Below, one piece after another: positions 1 through 8,522 of a DNA stretch of 64,000 nucleotides (positions within the stretch are counted from its first letter, which is position 1; every line of letters begins with the position of its first letter). The DNA comes from Denitrobaculum sp965225735 (GTDB lineage Bacteria > Pseudomonadota > Alphaproteobacteria > Kiloniellales > Kiloniellaceae), in contig CBDDBN010000029.1 in NCBI GenBank assembly GCA_965225735.1, forward strand, positions 310,001 through 374,000, given 5' to 3'. A program made the position numbers and the translations under genes. The notes beneath the pieces are model-generated. The model was not told the origin of the DNA, ran no database searches, and saw only the letters and a program-made list of their open reading frames with translations.

Positions 1-483
1 TGATTCTTGAAAATATCTATCTAAGTCAAATAATTTGTCTATCATTCTCATTGATATAAATATCCAAACCGATATTATTAACATAAATATGCCTGCTATT
101 ACATTAAAGTCATTGGCAGGCACCGTAACGCCAACAAACGGAATTTTTACCGAGCGAAATCTAAAATCTTTTACAGAATTTTTAATCCTTTGAATTCTTG
201 TTTTCTGATCACTTCTTTTACGCTTTAATTCGTCAATACGAACTTTATCATTCGTATGATCAATTTCTTTCTCCGTTTCTTCAAGCTTCTCTGTGTAAAA
301 CTCTTCTGCAACAATCGCAAGTCGCACTAACTCTCGATCGTATGAGTAATCTTCCATAAACAGATTTACTAACAATATACCGGACAACAATAAGTTAAGT
401 AAAATAGCTGCACGAATTTGACCGAGCTCTATCTTTAAGCGGTCAATCCAAAGATCTAGAATTAATTTTTCGTCATCATTCAT
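1..483 (-). CDS. Membrane protein with central coiled coil, 3' end outside window
   Basis: An open frame on the minus strand starts with ATG at 483 and runs off the left edge after 161 codons without a stop. The protein begins MNDDEKLILDLW. A hydrophobic segment lies at about residues 24-43, then a long charged stretch rich in Glu, Lys and Arg (about 60-105) that looks like a coiled coil, then a second hydrophobic segment at about 127-147. This suggests two membrane passes with a helical loop between them. I recognise no family. It is divergent from the dioxygenase operon starting at 882. Confidence 0.7.
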   Translation of the reverse strand, partial: MNDDEKLILDLWIDRLKIELGQIRAAILLNLLLSGILLVNLFMEDYSYDRELVRLAIVAEEFYTEKLEETEKEIDHTNDKVRIDELKRKRSDQKTRIQRIKNSVKDFRFRSVKIPFVGVTVPANDFNVIAGIFMLIISVWIFISMRMIDKLFDLDRYFQES

Positions 484-881
484 AGTACAAAGAAATATCT
501 CAACATTTTGTACAAATAAAAAACTCAAAATTAAGATTGAGCCCACACCCTTCTTGCCAATACAAATCTAAAACGAAACGCACCCACCACAACCCAAGTT
601 AGAGTCAAATCGAAGAAAACCACCGGTGGCATTTTTACATTGGCTAAGCAGTATTCGATAGCCGATAAATTATGCTATCCACAAGCAAAAATCATGATAT
701 CCCCTTGATTTTCTCGCGTTAGTAGAGATAGCATTTCAGGGTGTCCAACTTATAAGCACTGGCAGTTCCGAACGAATTTACTCCGTTTGTAATCAGTCAC
801 ACATTTAGCGAGTTACGCGAATGACTGCCCGCACCTACACTTTGTATTTTTGGCATTCTCTTTCAAAAGTTTGATAGTCAA
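484..881. other. Intergenic region between divergent genes
   Basis: This 398-bp AT-rich stretch separates the divergent membrane protein gene and the dioxygenase operon, so promoters for both should lie here. I see no convincing ORF, strong hairpin or repeat in it. Confidence 0.5.
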
Positions 882-1823
882 ATGGAACCCGTCGAAACCA
901 TTACACAACGCCTCAATAACACGGGCTACGTAGTTTGTAAGGCAATCGGATCAGATCCCGATTCATTGGTTCAGTTTGCACAAAAATTTGGTGTTATTCA
1001 GATGCACGCGCGGGCGGACAGCGCGGGTATTGTCGGCGAAAGATCGCGTGATGGAGAATGGAAGTCGTACCGCCATGAATATCGTGGCATTGGCAGCGAG
1101 GCTTTTCTACCTCACACAGACGGTTCTTATCTCCAAGGGATTGCAGAAATCTCAGGTCGATATGTTAGCATTGGCCCTCCAAAGTTGATACTCATCCAAT
1201 GCGTTTCAAATAGCGCGACCGGTGGCGAAAACATACTTCTCGATGGAACGCGCATATTGAAGGAGCTATTAAATGGCCCCGAAGAGTTTATCCTACCATT
1301 GCTTCGATTAGGGTGTGTTTCGTATTCTCGAGATGACCAACTAGCCTTTAACTGCTCTGTTTTCAAAGCTATTTCAGGGCAACGACTACTCTTCCGACTG
1401 AGATTGGATCAGGTCACACATGCTCCCAAATGGGCTCTAGTGGCGCTAGACAACTTACGAAAGCGATACATCGAAAATGCGGATCAATGGAACATTCAAC
1501 GCCTTGCGCCTGGTGACATCTTAGTAATAGACAATTATCGCAGTCTACATGGACGAACCGCTGTTTCAGGTCCCCAATACTCAGGACACCGGCGCCAAGT
1601 TCGCAGAACCTGGATATATGAAGAGGCAACACCGGAATTAACAAATCTTGGGAATAAAGTAACACGAAACCGCGCCACACAACGGATGCAGCACTATGCT
1701 CCGCTTGAAGTTAGTGGCCTGACTCAAACGGCCACCCCTATCAACTGTGGCATCAAGTTGCCTCCCCTCACATTCGAAAAGATTAAATCCCTTTTGGTCA
1801 AGGTCGCCACATATGACTTTTGA
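882..1823 (+). CDS. TauD/TfdA-type Fe(II)/2-oxoglutarate dioxygenase
   Basis: The 313-residue protein has the HxD iron-binding motif of the TauD/clavaminate-synthase fold (LPHTDGSY, His78 and Asp80). The distal His is at about 223 (SLHGRTAVSG), followed by an Arg-rich strand (about 237-242) suited to binding 2-oxoglutarate. Such enzymes hydroxylate or desaturate small molecules or peptide side chains; the substrate is unknown. The gene overlaps the ATP-grasp gene by 11 bp, so the two are probably translated together. It heads a three-gene operon that looks biosynthetic and may belong with the lanthipeptide locus further right, which carries a second enzyme of this family. Confidence 0.85.
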   Translation: MEPVETITQRLNNTGYVVCKAIGSDPDSLVQFAQKFGVIQMHARADSAGIVGERSRDGEWKSYRHEYRGIGSEAFLPHTDGSYLQGIAEISGRYVSIGPPKLILIQCVSNSATGGENILLDGTRILKELLNGPEEFILPLLRLGCVSYSRDDQLAFNCSVFKAISGQRLLFRLRLDQVTHAPKWALVALDNLRKRYIENADQWNIQRLAPGDILVIDNYRSLHGRTAVSGPQYSGHRRQVRRTWIYEEATPELTNLGNKVTRNRATQRMQHYAPLEVSGLTQTATPINCGIKLPPLTFEKIKSLLVKVATYDF

Positions 1824-2967
1824 TGGCTTCACTCCACCAGATAAGGTTTCAGCAAATGTTGCTCTCCTTTACCAGATGCAACCTCCGCCGATAATTGATG
1901 GTTGTTGCAAGCCTATGAAACCTGGCGGCTATCGCGATAGCTCGCTTGATGTAGCTTATGCTCTTCGCAAAAGAGGCTGGTCTCTTGTAGACGCGAAACG
2001 CGGCGAGGCTAACTTAGATTCGTCGCTCTTTCCCGATACCAAAGATGGAATTTCCAAAGCTTGCGCTGCTGGGGCAACTATCATTTGGGCAAACACCGTC
2101 CTCTATAAACAACATCCCTTACGGACTATTTCTTGCGACCAAATTGCTATTGTAGGTCAAGACCCGACCACAACCGAGCATTCCGACAACAAGTGGAATA
2201 TGAATAGATCACTAAGAAAAAAGGGCTTACCTGTAGTCTCTAGTCTTTTGATTGAAGTTCGAGAAAACAATCTATTTTGGCATGACGCGCCATTATCTTC
2301 CTCGGTTCTTCGCAAACATGGCATCAACTTTCCCTGTATCATCAAACCAGTGCGCGGTCGTGGCAGCGAAGGCGTAACTAGAGTTAATGACTTAGATATG
2401 CTTTGTAGCGCAGCAATTAATATGGCTAATCAAGTCGTATCGACTGCATACGAGATTATTCCCAAATATGGATCATTTTATTTGGTTGAAGCATACCTAC
2501 AAGGGCAGGAAATTACAGTTACTGTGATGCCGCCGGGACTCTACCAAATCGGTGATCTCAAATATCACAAACCCAAGCATTGGGCATTGCGGCCAGTCAC
2601 AAGAACGGAACAGAGAAATGGTATCATACCCTACAATGGGAAAGTGCCAGTAACCGCAAACAGTCAAGTAGTCAACAACACTGAAAGCGCATCCAGTCGA
2701 TTTCAGGAAATAATTGATGCTTGTTCGCATGTTGGAGAACTGATTGAATCACGGGCACCAATTCGGATTGACTGTCGAGCCAATGAAAGTGACCAATTTT
2801 ACTTATTCGATGTAAATATGAAACCAAATATTACTGGTCCAGGACGTACTGGGCGAGGGAACCAAGAGGGATTGATGGCAATGGCAGCGCGAGCAGAAGG
2901 TATGGACTACGCGCAATTCGTCGAGAACATACTTCTGCAAGCTTGGCCCAGCCGTTTAATGAGATAA
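1813..2967 (+). CDS. ATP-grasp ligase (D-Ala-D-Ala ligase-like)
   Basis: The 384-residue protein shows ATP-grasp features: an ATP-binding strand and glycine-rich loop (CIIKPVRGRGSEGV), the strand YLVEAYLQGQEITV, and the C-terminal metal-binding segment IRIDCR...YLFDVNMKPNITGPGR with Asp and Asn ligands. ATP-grasp ligases join a carboxylate to an amine through an acyl phosphate. I chose the ATG at 1813, which overlaps the upstream stop and follows an AAGG, over an in-frame GTG at 1747. Its stop overlaps the next start (TAATG at 2965-2969). The substrate is unknown; ligation of an amino acid or peptide is an inference from the D-Ala-D-Ala ligase resemblance. Confidence 0.85.
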   Translation: MTFDGFTPPDKVSANVALLYQMQPPPIIDGCCKPMKPGGYRDSSLDVAYALRKRGWSLVDAKRGEANLDSSLFPDTKDGISKACAAGATIIWANTVLYKQHPLRTISCDQIAIVGQDPTTTEHSDNKWNMNRSLRKKGLPVVSSLLIEVRENNLFWHDAPLSSSVLRKHGINFPCIIKPVRGRGSEGVTRVNDLDMLCSAAINMANQVVSTAYEIIPKYGSFYLVEAYLQGQEITVTVMPPGLYQIGDLKYHKPKHWALRPVTRTEQRNGIIPYNGKVPVTANSQVVNNTESASSRFQEIIDACSHVGELIESRAPIRIDCRANESDQFYLFDVNMKPNITGPGRTGRGNQEGLMAMAARAEGMDYAQFVENILLQAWPSRLMR

Positions 2968-4166
2968 TGCTTACCCTTCCTGACACACTCTTTAATGAAG
3001 TTGTCTTCGGTGTAAAGGGCGCCAAGATACTTTGGGCAGACGACCAACTGCTAAAATCTTTATTCCGTCACCTCGGTCTCCGTAAATTTAAGACTACAGT
3101 GGAGCGAGATAGCTGGTTATTGAAAAAATTCGGATTTCTGTCGCAACCACATTTCTTACATAACGAAGTTCATGCTGTTCCTGAACGACTCGCTGACACT
3201 ACTTCAGCTCACCGACCAATCCATTATGGGCGAGCATTTGTTTTGAGAGTCGGAGATCAGTTTTTTGACGTGAAGGGAGCAGGTTTACAACAGGGGCACA
3301 CTCCAAAGTTGGAGCGTTACCGAACTGGCTTAGTATCGCTTAATCGTGCTATCGGTGAACTCTTCACCTGTTTACTATTTCAGAGAATTCAAAAACAAGG
3401 TCAGTCTGTCGCCCCATTACCATTCATCACACTAATCAAATTGCCGTTTGAGTTCTCTACCGGTATCAAGGGCATCACCACTCCTGCTGCCTTACTTGTA
3501 CGCCCTCATATCACGCGACACCACTACGGAACGGATATCTTACCAAGCACGTCTCGCGATGTAGACTTCCTTTTCCATACAGAGCTTATTCTAAGACGAC
3601 ATGGTATAACTTCTTGCCTTGATGAACGCATACTCAAAATATGCAGAGAAAATGATAAGATTTGTGGAATTCATAAAGGAAAAAACCTGTCGAAAGCGTC
3701 CGTTGCAGTTTTTGAAGAGTTTTGCAAAACGCATGAACTATCGTTCCCGGCGAGCTTTGACCCGATGAACATTCAGTTTGGAATTGACAATACAGGTCGA
3801 CGTAGACTGGTTGACTTCAACCAATATAATTACCGCTCCAAATTCGAAAATCATATTCTTCAAATCGAATCTGATGATGTAGAGTCTAGAGGCGTGCTTG
3901 ATGTTTTACCAACTACTAGTGAGGAGTTTGTCGATAAAGATGTAACGAGCTGGCCTGCCGCTCAGTTTCTAACCTACTTGAACAATGGATCTGTTGATAA
4001 TTTACCTTTTTCATTCCCCATCGCTGGACGTTTCGTAGATTTACTAGCGCTTCACCTTGTCTGCCAGTCAAACAATAATCACGCTCTCAGGAAGATTGTA
4101 ACGAAATTCGTTAGCATCGCTAAAGGTCATGACGTGCTTCCCAATTTGTCCGCGATTATAAGTTAG
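2967..4166 (+). CDS. Kinase-like protein (SelO-reminiscent), 3' end cut by IS
   Basis: Starts at the ATG inside TAATG, coupled to the ATP-grasp gene. No family is certain. The segment GRAFVLRVGDQFFDVKGAGL (residue 84 on) followed by an LNRAIGEL helix resembles the glycine-rich/DxKGAG region of SelO-type pseudokinases that AMPylate proteins. A later FDPMNIQFGID...LVDFNQY segment could be the catalytic/metal loop. The frame enters the IS at 4130 and stops at 4166, so the last 12 residues are IS-encoded. Removing the IS and one copy of GTCA restores a frame that continues for 20 codons to a TAG at 5395-5397. The protein therefore lost only a short C-terminal tail and may or may not work. Confidence 0.6.
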   Translation: MLTLPDTLFNEVVFGVKGAKILWADDQLLKSLFRHLGLRKFKTTVERDSWLLKKFGFLSQPHFLHNEVHAVPERLADTTSAHRPIHYGRAFVLRVGDQFFDVKGAGLQQGHTPKLERYRTGLVSLNRAIGELFTCLLFQRIQKQGQSVAPLPFITLIKLPFEFSTGIKGITTPAALLVRPHITRHHYGTDILPSTSRDVDFLFHTELILRRHGITSCLDERILKICRENDKICGIHKGKNLSKASVAVFEEFCKTHELSFPASFDPMNIQFGIDNTGRRRLVDFNQYNYRSKFENHILQIESDDVESRGVLDVLPTTSEEFVDKDVTSWPAAQFLTYLNNGSVDNLPFSFPIAGRFVDLLALHLVCQSNNNHALRKIVTKFVSIAKGHDVLPNLSAIIS

Positions 4167-4977
4167 GTCTGTTCTGGTTATGGTCCAGTTTGGACCGTGT
4201 TGCGAACTCGGTTGGAGTGAGTCCGTCGAGGCTCGAATGCGGTCGTCGTTGGTTGTAGTCGACCCTCCATACATTAATGATCCTTCTGGAGTGGGCATGG
4301 CTGGAGAACAGGTGTTCGTTCAGACACTCATCCCTCAGCCGGCCATTGAATGATTCAACAAATCCGTTCTGCATCGGTTTCCCCGGGGCGATATAATGCC
4401 AACTGACTTGAGTATCTTCCTGCCATTTCAGAATAGCGTTTGAAGTCAGTTCGGTGCCGTTGTCGGAAACCACCATGCATGGGCGCACACGGATCTCGCA
4501 GATCCTGTCCAATTCTCTGGCAACACGGATGCCTGAGAGAGAGTTGTCGACGGCGGTCGCCAGACACTCGCGTGTGAAGTCGTCGATGATACATAGAATG
4601 CGGAACCGTCGACCGTCCATAAGAGCATCAGAGACAAAGTCAAAGCTCCAGCGCTGATTAGCTCTTTGTGGAACCGCCATTGGTGTTCTTGTGCCAAGCG
4701 CACGTTTGCGTCCGCCGCGTTTGCGCACGCTTAGCCGTTCTTCCTTGTAGAGCCGATAGACCTTCTTCCAGTTAATGTGAAACCCCTCACGTCTCAGCGA
4801 GATATGCAGACGGCGATAACCGAAACGACGACGTTCAGAAGCCAATTCCAGTAGCCGTTTACGCACAGCCACATCTTCCGGTCGGCGCGACCGATAGCGA
4901 TAAACCCGCGGATCGATCCCGGCCAAAGAACAGGCACGACGCTGCGAGTAACCCTTCTGCTTGATGGCCCAGTCCAC
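4156..4977 (-). CDS. IS3-family transposase OrfB (DDE integrase core)
   Basis: The catalytic part of the IS transposase. It has an HTH_21-like N-terminus (YSQRRACSLAGI), then the DDE core: Asp in WSFDFVSD, Asp in VVSDNGTE, and Glu in NGFVESFNGRLRDECL. It is probably made as an OrfAB fusion. The A6 run in ACAAAAAACTTC near the end of orfA is a typical -1 slippery site, and the -1 frame reads KKLLTPGSRRKAVDW straight into OrfB. The GTG at 4977 gives the separate reading frame shown here. Confidence 0.93.
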   Translation of the reverse strand: MDWAIKQKGYSQRRACSLAGIDPRVYRYRSRRPEDVAVRKRLLELASERRRFGYRRLHISLRREGFHINWKKVYRLYKEERLSVRKRGGRKRALGTRTPMAVPQRANQRWSFDFVSDALMDGRRFRILCIIDDFTRECLATAVDNSLSGIRVARELDRICEIRVRPCMVVSDNGTELTSNAILKWQEDTQVSWHYIAPGKPMQNGFVESFNGRLRDECLNEHLFSSHAHSRRIINVWRVDYNQRRPHSSLDGLTPTEFATRSKLDHNQNRPNL

Positions 4978-5000
4978 AGCCTTCCTCCTCGAACCAGGCG

Positions 5001-5267
5001 TCAGAAGTTTTTTGTCAGCATCTCTTTGAGAGTTGAATTGTCGAGCATTTGTTCCGCAAGAAGCTTCTTCAACCGTTTGTTCTCATCATCAAGGCTCTTA
5101 AGACGCTTGGCGTCGGATACTTCCAAGCCGCCATACTTTGAGCGCCATTTGTAGAACGTCGCATCACTAACGCCGTGCTTGCGGCAAAGATCTGTCGCCG
5201 ACAGGCCCGCCTGATGCTCTTTCAGGATCCCGATGATCTGTTCTTCCGTGAACCTGCTACGCTTCAT
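5001..5267 (-). CDS. IS3-family transposase OrfA (HTH protein)
   Basis: The 88-residue protein starts MKRSRFTEEQIIGILKEHQ, has the helix-turn-helix of IS3-family OrfA (DLCRKHGVSDATFYKWRSKYGG) and a leucine-zipper-like C-terminus (ENKRLKKLLAEQ). It binds the IS ends and supplies the N-terminal part of OrfAB after frameshifting at the A6 tract just before its stop. Confidence 0.93.
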   Translation of the reverse strand: MKRSRFTEEQIIGILKEHQAGLSATDLCRKHGVSDATFYKWRSKYGGLEVSDAKRLKSLDDENKRLKKLLAEQMLDNSTLKEMLTKNF

Positions 5268-5538
5268 CGTCTATCTCCTTCTGCAAGAAACAGACTAACC
5301 CATATCTGAGGAGCTTCTAGGGGAGCACGTCAGTCAAGAATTAGATTTCTACAACGCCTTAAACAGAGCAAGCTTTCGTGTTGGTATTGCACAATAGGCT
5401 GCTTGAATTAGCAGAGAGAGTTTTCCAAAAATTTTGTCTCTTTGGTCGCGTAACCAAACAGCCAATGTTTGCACGCTACGCCGGGTCTAATGGCTTAAAA
5501 AGCAAAATCGCTCCCCCCCAGCGGCGGCACTGTATTCG

Positions 5539-6450
5539 TCAAGCGGCCTCCTGCTCCACAGTCTCACGGTAACACCCCAAAACATAGTCCGCCGCCTTTG
5601 AAGCCTGGCTGGCTGCTTTAAAGATAGCGATATCGTCTTCCTTCAAAACTTGTAGCCAAGAGCCGATGTAATCCGCATGGCGTACTGTCGGCTTGATGGT
5701 AAGCGCCGCACACACAAAAGCACTGGCCAACTCAGCCACAAGCTCTTCACGGGCATAGCCTTTGCTGCCAAAGCGGTTAGGCAGATCGCGATCAAACCTC
5801 GATCGATGCCCGGTCCAATGCCCCAGTTCATGAAAGCAGGTCCGGTAGTAGTCGATCTGTTGAAAGAAAGCCGGCTGCGGCGGCACTTGGATGTAGTCTT
5901 CTGCCGGCCGATAGAAAGCACGGTTGCCACCTATACGAAAGTCCGCCCCACTGGCTGCTATGAGCTTTTCAGCCATGGGGACCTGTTCGCACTCCGGCAA
6001 CGGCGTCGCCCCTTCATAAGCCTTTTCAGGTAAACCTTCGCACTGCTCCACATTGAACACCGTGTAGCGCTTTAAGAAGGCGACACGCCTGGGCTCTTCG
6101 CCATCGCCCAGCAGCTTTTCCTTCTCATCTTTGGGAATGAAGCTATCGGCGTAACATACCATCGTACCCTGCTCGCCTTTGCGCACATTACCGCCAAGCT
6201 CTTTTGCTTGCTTGTAGGTGAGCCAGTTCTGACACCCAAACTCGTGTTTAAAGAGTGAGCCCCACAGATTGAGAATGTTGATCCCTGAATAGGCTTTCCC
6301 GCTGATAACGTTCTTGGGCAGTCCTGCCGCCGGCGCCCCCTCAGCACTGCCCCACGGCTGCACCCAAGGCACACAACCTTCTTCCAACTGCGCAATGATG
6401 CTGTCGGTGACTTCTTTGTAGATGGATGCTGGCTTGTGCTTACGTGTCAT
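5539..6450 (-). CDS. ardC: ArdC-like antirestriction protein with zincin domain
   Basis: The 303-residue protein has the ArdC layout: an N-terminal ssDNA-binding domain (SIYKEVTDSIIAQLEEG...PW, then GKAYSGINILNLW) and a C-terminal metallopeptidase-like domain with HELGHWTGH at about residues 207-215. ArdC proteins are carried by conjugative elements and protect incoming DNA from host nucleases. The gene is intact. A mosaic, internally deleted second copy lies at 15299-15725, and the first 92 codons plus the upstream DNA are duplicated there exactly. Confidence 0.88.
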   Translation of the reverse strand: MTRKHKPASIYKEVTDSIIAQLEEGCVPWVQPWGSAEGAPAAGLPKNVISGKAYSGINILNLWGSLFKHEFGCQNWLTYKQAKELGGNVRKGEQGTMVCYADSFIPKDEKEKLLGDGEEPRRVAFLKRYTVFNVEQCEGLPEKAYEGATPLPECEQVPMAEKLIAASGADFRIGGNRAFYRPAEDYIQVPPQPAFFQQIDYYRTCFHELGHWTGHRSRFDRDLPNRFGSKGYAREELVAELASAFVCAALTIKPTVRHADYIGSWLQVLKEDDIAIFKAASQASKAADYVLGCYRETVEQEAA

Positions 6451-6674
6451 GGGTCCCCTTCCTTCTTAAAAATCAACACCTTTCCCCTGGAGGGGTGGGC
6501 GACGAAAAAAGGGGATTGAAAAACCCAGCCGTTAGGTGCCTTGCACCGCAGGCCGGAACGCAGAGGAGGAGCCGCGCAAAGCGCGGCTTGCATGGTGCCC
6601 GGATGGGTTTATCCAGGCCCCTCGCCCACCCATCCTGGGGAAAGAAACGCCATCGCCCTGAAGGGGCGGTGTCC
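6178..6674. repeat. 497-bp direct repeat, copy 1 (ardC 5' region)
   Basis: I compared this with 15453-15949 and see no difference over 497 bp. It covers the first ~91 codons of ardC and about 220 bp upstream, including the hairpin GCCGCGCAAAGCGCGGC. The pair is in direct orientation, 9,275 bp apart, and brackets the lanthipeptide locus and the SIR2 gene. Confidence 0.95.
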
Positions 6675-6863
6675 ATAGGCAGCCGAATGGCTGCCCCGCA
6701 ACAGGGGGCGCAACCTGAAGAGGCCAAAACCGATGCCATCGGGTTTGGCAGAGCTTACCGAAGGATGAGGTTAGCACCGTAGCACCCGGTGGCCGGCAAA
6801 GCCGGTCAGTTGCCCGAAGTTTTCCAGCTGGCACAAAAAGGCTAAAATTCTGCTGAGGCTAGG
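6451..6863. other. ardC upstream region, no gene
   Basis: A GC-rich 413-bp stretch with short inverted repeats (for example GCCGCGCAAAGCGCGGC, and CCGGTGGCCGG/CCGGCAAAGCCGG near 6787-6807) and no credible ORF. The first ~220 bp belong to the exact direct repeat. The remainder has a recognisable but diverged relative at about 15950-16130, so this is conserved non-coding sequence that travels with ardC, possibly regulatory. Confidence 0.5.
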
Positions 6864-7418
6864 CTAGCCGAACGGACGCCCAAAATAAGTAAGCGCCGCC
6901 ATCGCAATTAGATAGACACTCAGTATCGACTGCACAGTAGAGACGATCCGAAACATCTTTCTTGTATGCAGCGTGAACTCGTGTGGGTTCATGCGTACAA
7001 GCCATTCACCCACATTGATTTCGCGCCAACCTATCCGCACAGAAGAAACAAAGCTAAAATAAATCCCCCAACCAAATACCTTACACAGTGTTTTCTCTGA
7101 GATCTGAAGCGGCTCTCTGTGTGCCTCTTCACCAAAGTAGCGCAAGCTTTCCTTTGGCTTGGGATAATAACGCCACAACCCGCCCAAAAAAGTGCTCGGC
7201 ACGGCAACAACAAGCATGTAATACAGAGACAAAGCAGCCCATAAGAAGAGCAGAAACAGCAATATATCAACGGGATACCTACCGTAACTTGTCGGCCATT
7301 CCATAAAGGCGTTACGGATCAGTTCTTCGGTGGATGATTTCTGCGGTCTCGCAGGGGCTAACTGCTCGATCTTCGACCCTGCTTTTATGACCAGCGGCAC
7401 CCATCTCGAAGAGCTCAA
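6864..7418 (-). CDS. Hypothetical membrane protein
   Basis: A frame of up to 184 codons, with no family recognised. Hydrophobic segments lie at about residues 48-75 (DILLFLLFLWAALSLYYMLV) and at the C-terminus (VQSILSVYLIAMAALTYFG); a weaker one (FGWGIYFSFVSSV) lies between. The upstream start is not clear: the longest frame begins with TTG at 7418, and an internal GTG at 7400 is possible. It is transcribed toward the ardC repeat, downstream of the monooxygenase gene on the same strand. Function unknown. Confidence 0.55.
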   Translation of the reverse strand: MSSSRWVPLVIKAGSKIEQLAPARPQKSSTEELIRNAFMEWPTSYGRYPVDILLFLLFLWAALSLYYMLVVAVPSTFLGGLWRYYPKPKESLRYFGEEAHREPLQISEKTLCKVFGWGIYFSFVSSVRIGWREINVGEWLVRMNPHEFTLHTRKMFRIVSTVQSILSVYLIAMAALTYFGRPFG

Positions 7419-7526
7419 TATCGCATGGGGACTAGAGGCTTCGGCAAGCGCATTGGCATCGCTTTTAAGGACATCGATCCACCGCCTAGATTTTGGGTAT
7501 TGTCACTTTACGCGTCGAAAAGCAAA

Positions 7527-8522
7527 TCAGGCTCTCATCCAACTATGGGCTATCATCTTCAAACTCCTTTTATATGCCCGGTGGTCAAATATCTGGCTAG
7601 TGACTAGAATTTCGTCAGCTCGAACTGAGCTAGCAATCGAACGAAGCTTGCACCCAACCTCAACTTCCGTCGCAACTACGCTGTGTTCTGGTAAACTAGG
7701 GTATCCCTGGTCTGGGTCGGCACCATCGTATAAGCCTTCGGCTCGGATATCGGCAAGTTCCGTGTTTATACCTCGCGTGACCGCAGAAATCATACTTCGA
7801 CTGGAGAGCGTAAGTTGGAAAGCATCCTCTATCGTGCTCGCCGCATAAACATTCAGAGCCAAAATCACATACGGTGACTGTTTAGTGCTCGAACCCGAAA
7901 TAGCTAGTCGGTAGGCATCAATTGTCGACTTGACATCTGTCCCAGCGATGTGGCCTGCAACTGCAATCGGCAAGCCTAATGCCCCAGCCAATCTCCCGCT
8001 TGTGGGTGATGAGCAGAGCGCAAACAAACACACACCACACTTTTGTCCTGGAACAGCTTCAATGTTTTCTGCGTTAGGTGAATTGCCGAATAACCCGCGG
8101 AGTGAATTTACGTCCTCAACAAAGGCTTCATCGCTGTACGGGAAGCGGGATGATAGCGCTTTTACTACACCATTGACACTTCCCAGCGATTTACCCAAAC
8201 CCAAATCAATTCTTCCGCGGTACGCAGCATCAAGCGTCCCGAATTGCTCAGCCACGCGGTAGGGTGTGTGGTGAGGCAGAAGTATACCTCCAGCACCCAA
8301 GCGAATTCGGTTTGTTCTTGAGCCAACAATACCAAGCAAAACTGAAGTAGCGGATGAAGCCGAAGCGCGAACACCGTGATGCTCTGTCAACCAAAAGCGT
8401 TCGTAACCCAAGCTCTCGGCATGTGCTGCAATATCAATACATGACTTAACAGCTTTTGAGTGGCTTTCTCCAGTGCGTACAGGGCAGCTGTCTAGCACCG
8501 AAAGCAACGGAGACTCGGTCAT
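7527..8522 (-). CDS. Luciferase-like flavin-dependent monooxygenase
   Basis: The 331-residue protein matches bacterial luciferase-like (LLM-class) flavin oxidoreductases: SVLDSCPVRTGE at the N-terminus, the segment YERFWLTEHHGV, IRLGAGGILLPHHTPYRVAEQF, and GRIDLGLGKSLGS. The early TEHHG and LGAGG...LPHH segments are characteristic of the MsnO8-like branch. It would use FMNH2 and oxygen to oxidise a small molecule or peptide. Its ATG overlaps the stop of the TauD-type gene (ATGA at 8519-8522), so the two are translationally coupled. Divergent from the precursor and LanM, it is a likely tailoring enzyme. Confidence 0.85.
   Translation of the reverse strand: MTESPLLSVLDSCPVRTGESHSKAVKSCIDIAAHAESLGYERFWLTEHHGVRASASSATSVLLGIVGSRTNRIRLGAGGILLPHHTPYRVAEQFGTLDAAYRGRIDLGLGKSLGSVNGVVKALSSRFPYSDEAFVEDVNSLRGLFGNSPNAENIEAVPGQKCGVCLFALCSSPTSGRLAGALGLPIAVAGHIAGTDVKSTIDAYRLAISGSSTKQSPYVILALNVYAASTIEDAFQLTLSSRSMISAVTRGINTELADIRAEGLYDGADPDQGYPSLPEHSVVATEVEVGCKLRSIASSVRADEILVTSQIFDHRAYKRSLKMIAHSWMRA

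Larger units (their letters stand above)
4130..5332 (-). mobile_element. Complete IS3-family (IS407-like) insertion sequence
   Basis: A 1203-bp element with terminal inverted repeats (TGACGTGCTTCCC at 4130-4142; TGACGTGCTCCCC read inward from 5332) and a 4-bp target duplication GTCA (4126-4129 and 5333-5336). It encodes OrfA and OrfB on the minus strand. Size, 4-bp duplication and protein sequence fit the IS407 group. It landed inside the 3' end of the kinase-like gene. Near-identical termini and a clean duplication suggest a recent insertion. Confidence 0.92.

Noticed and set aside
976..1188. Open frame inside the first dioxygenase gene
   Set aside because: It overlaps a gene with clear catalytic motifs and shows no protein-like features of its own.
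1747..1812. GTG start at 1747 for the ATP-grasp gene
   Set aside because: It would overlap the upstream gene by 77 bp and add residues without family character; the ATG at 1813 has a ribosome site.
6451..6863. CRISPR-like or rRNA-like repeats in the GC-rich ardC upstream region
   Set aside because: The short inverted repeats are not regularly spaced direct repeats and do not match rRNA; no CRISPR array is seen anywhere in the window.
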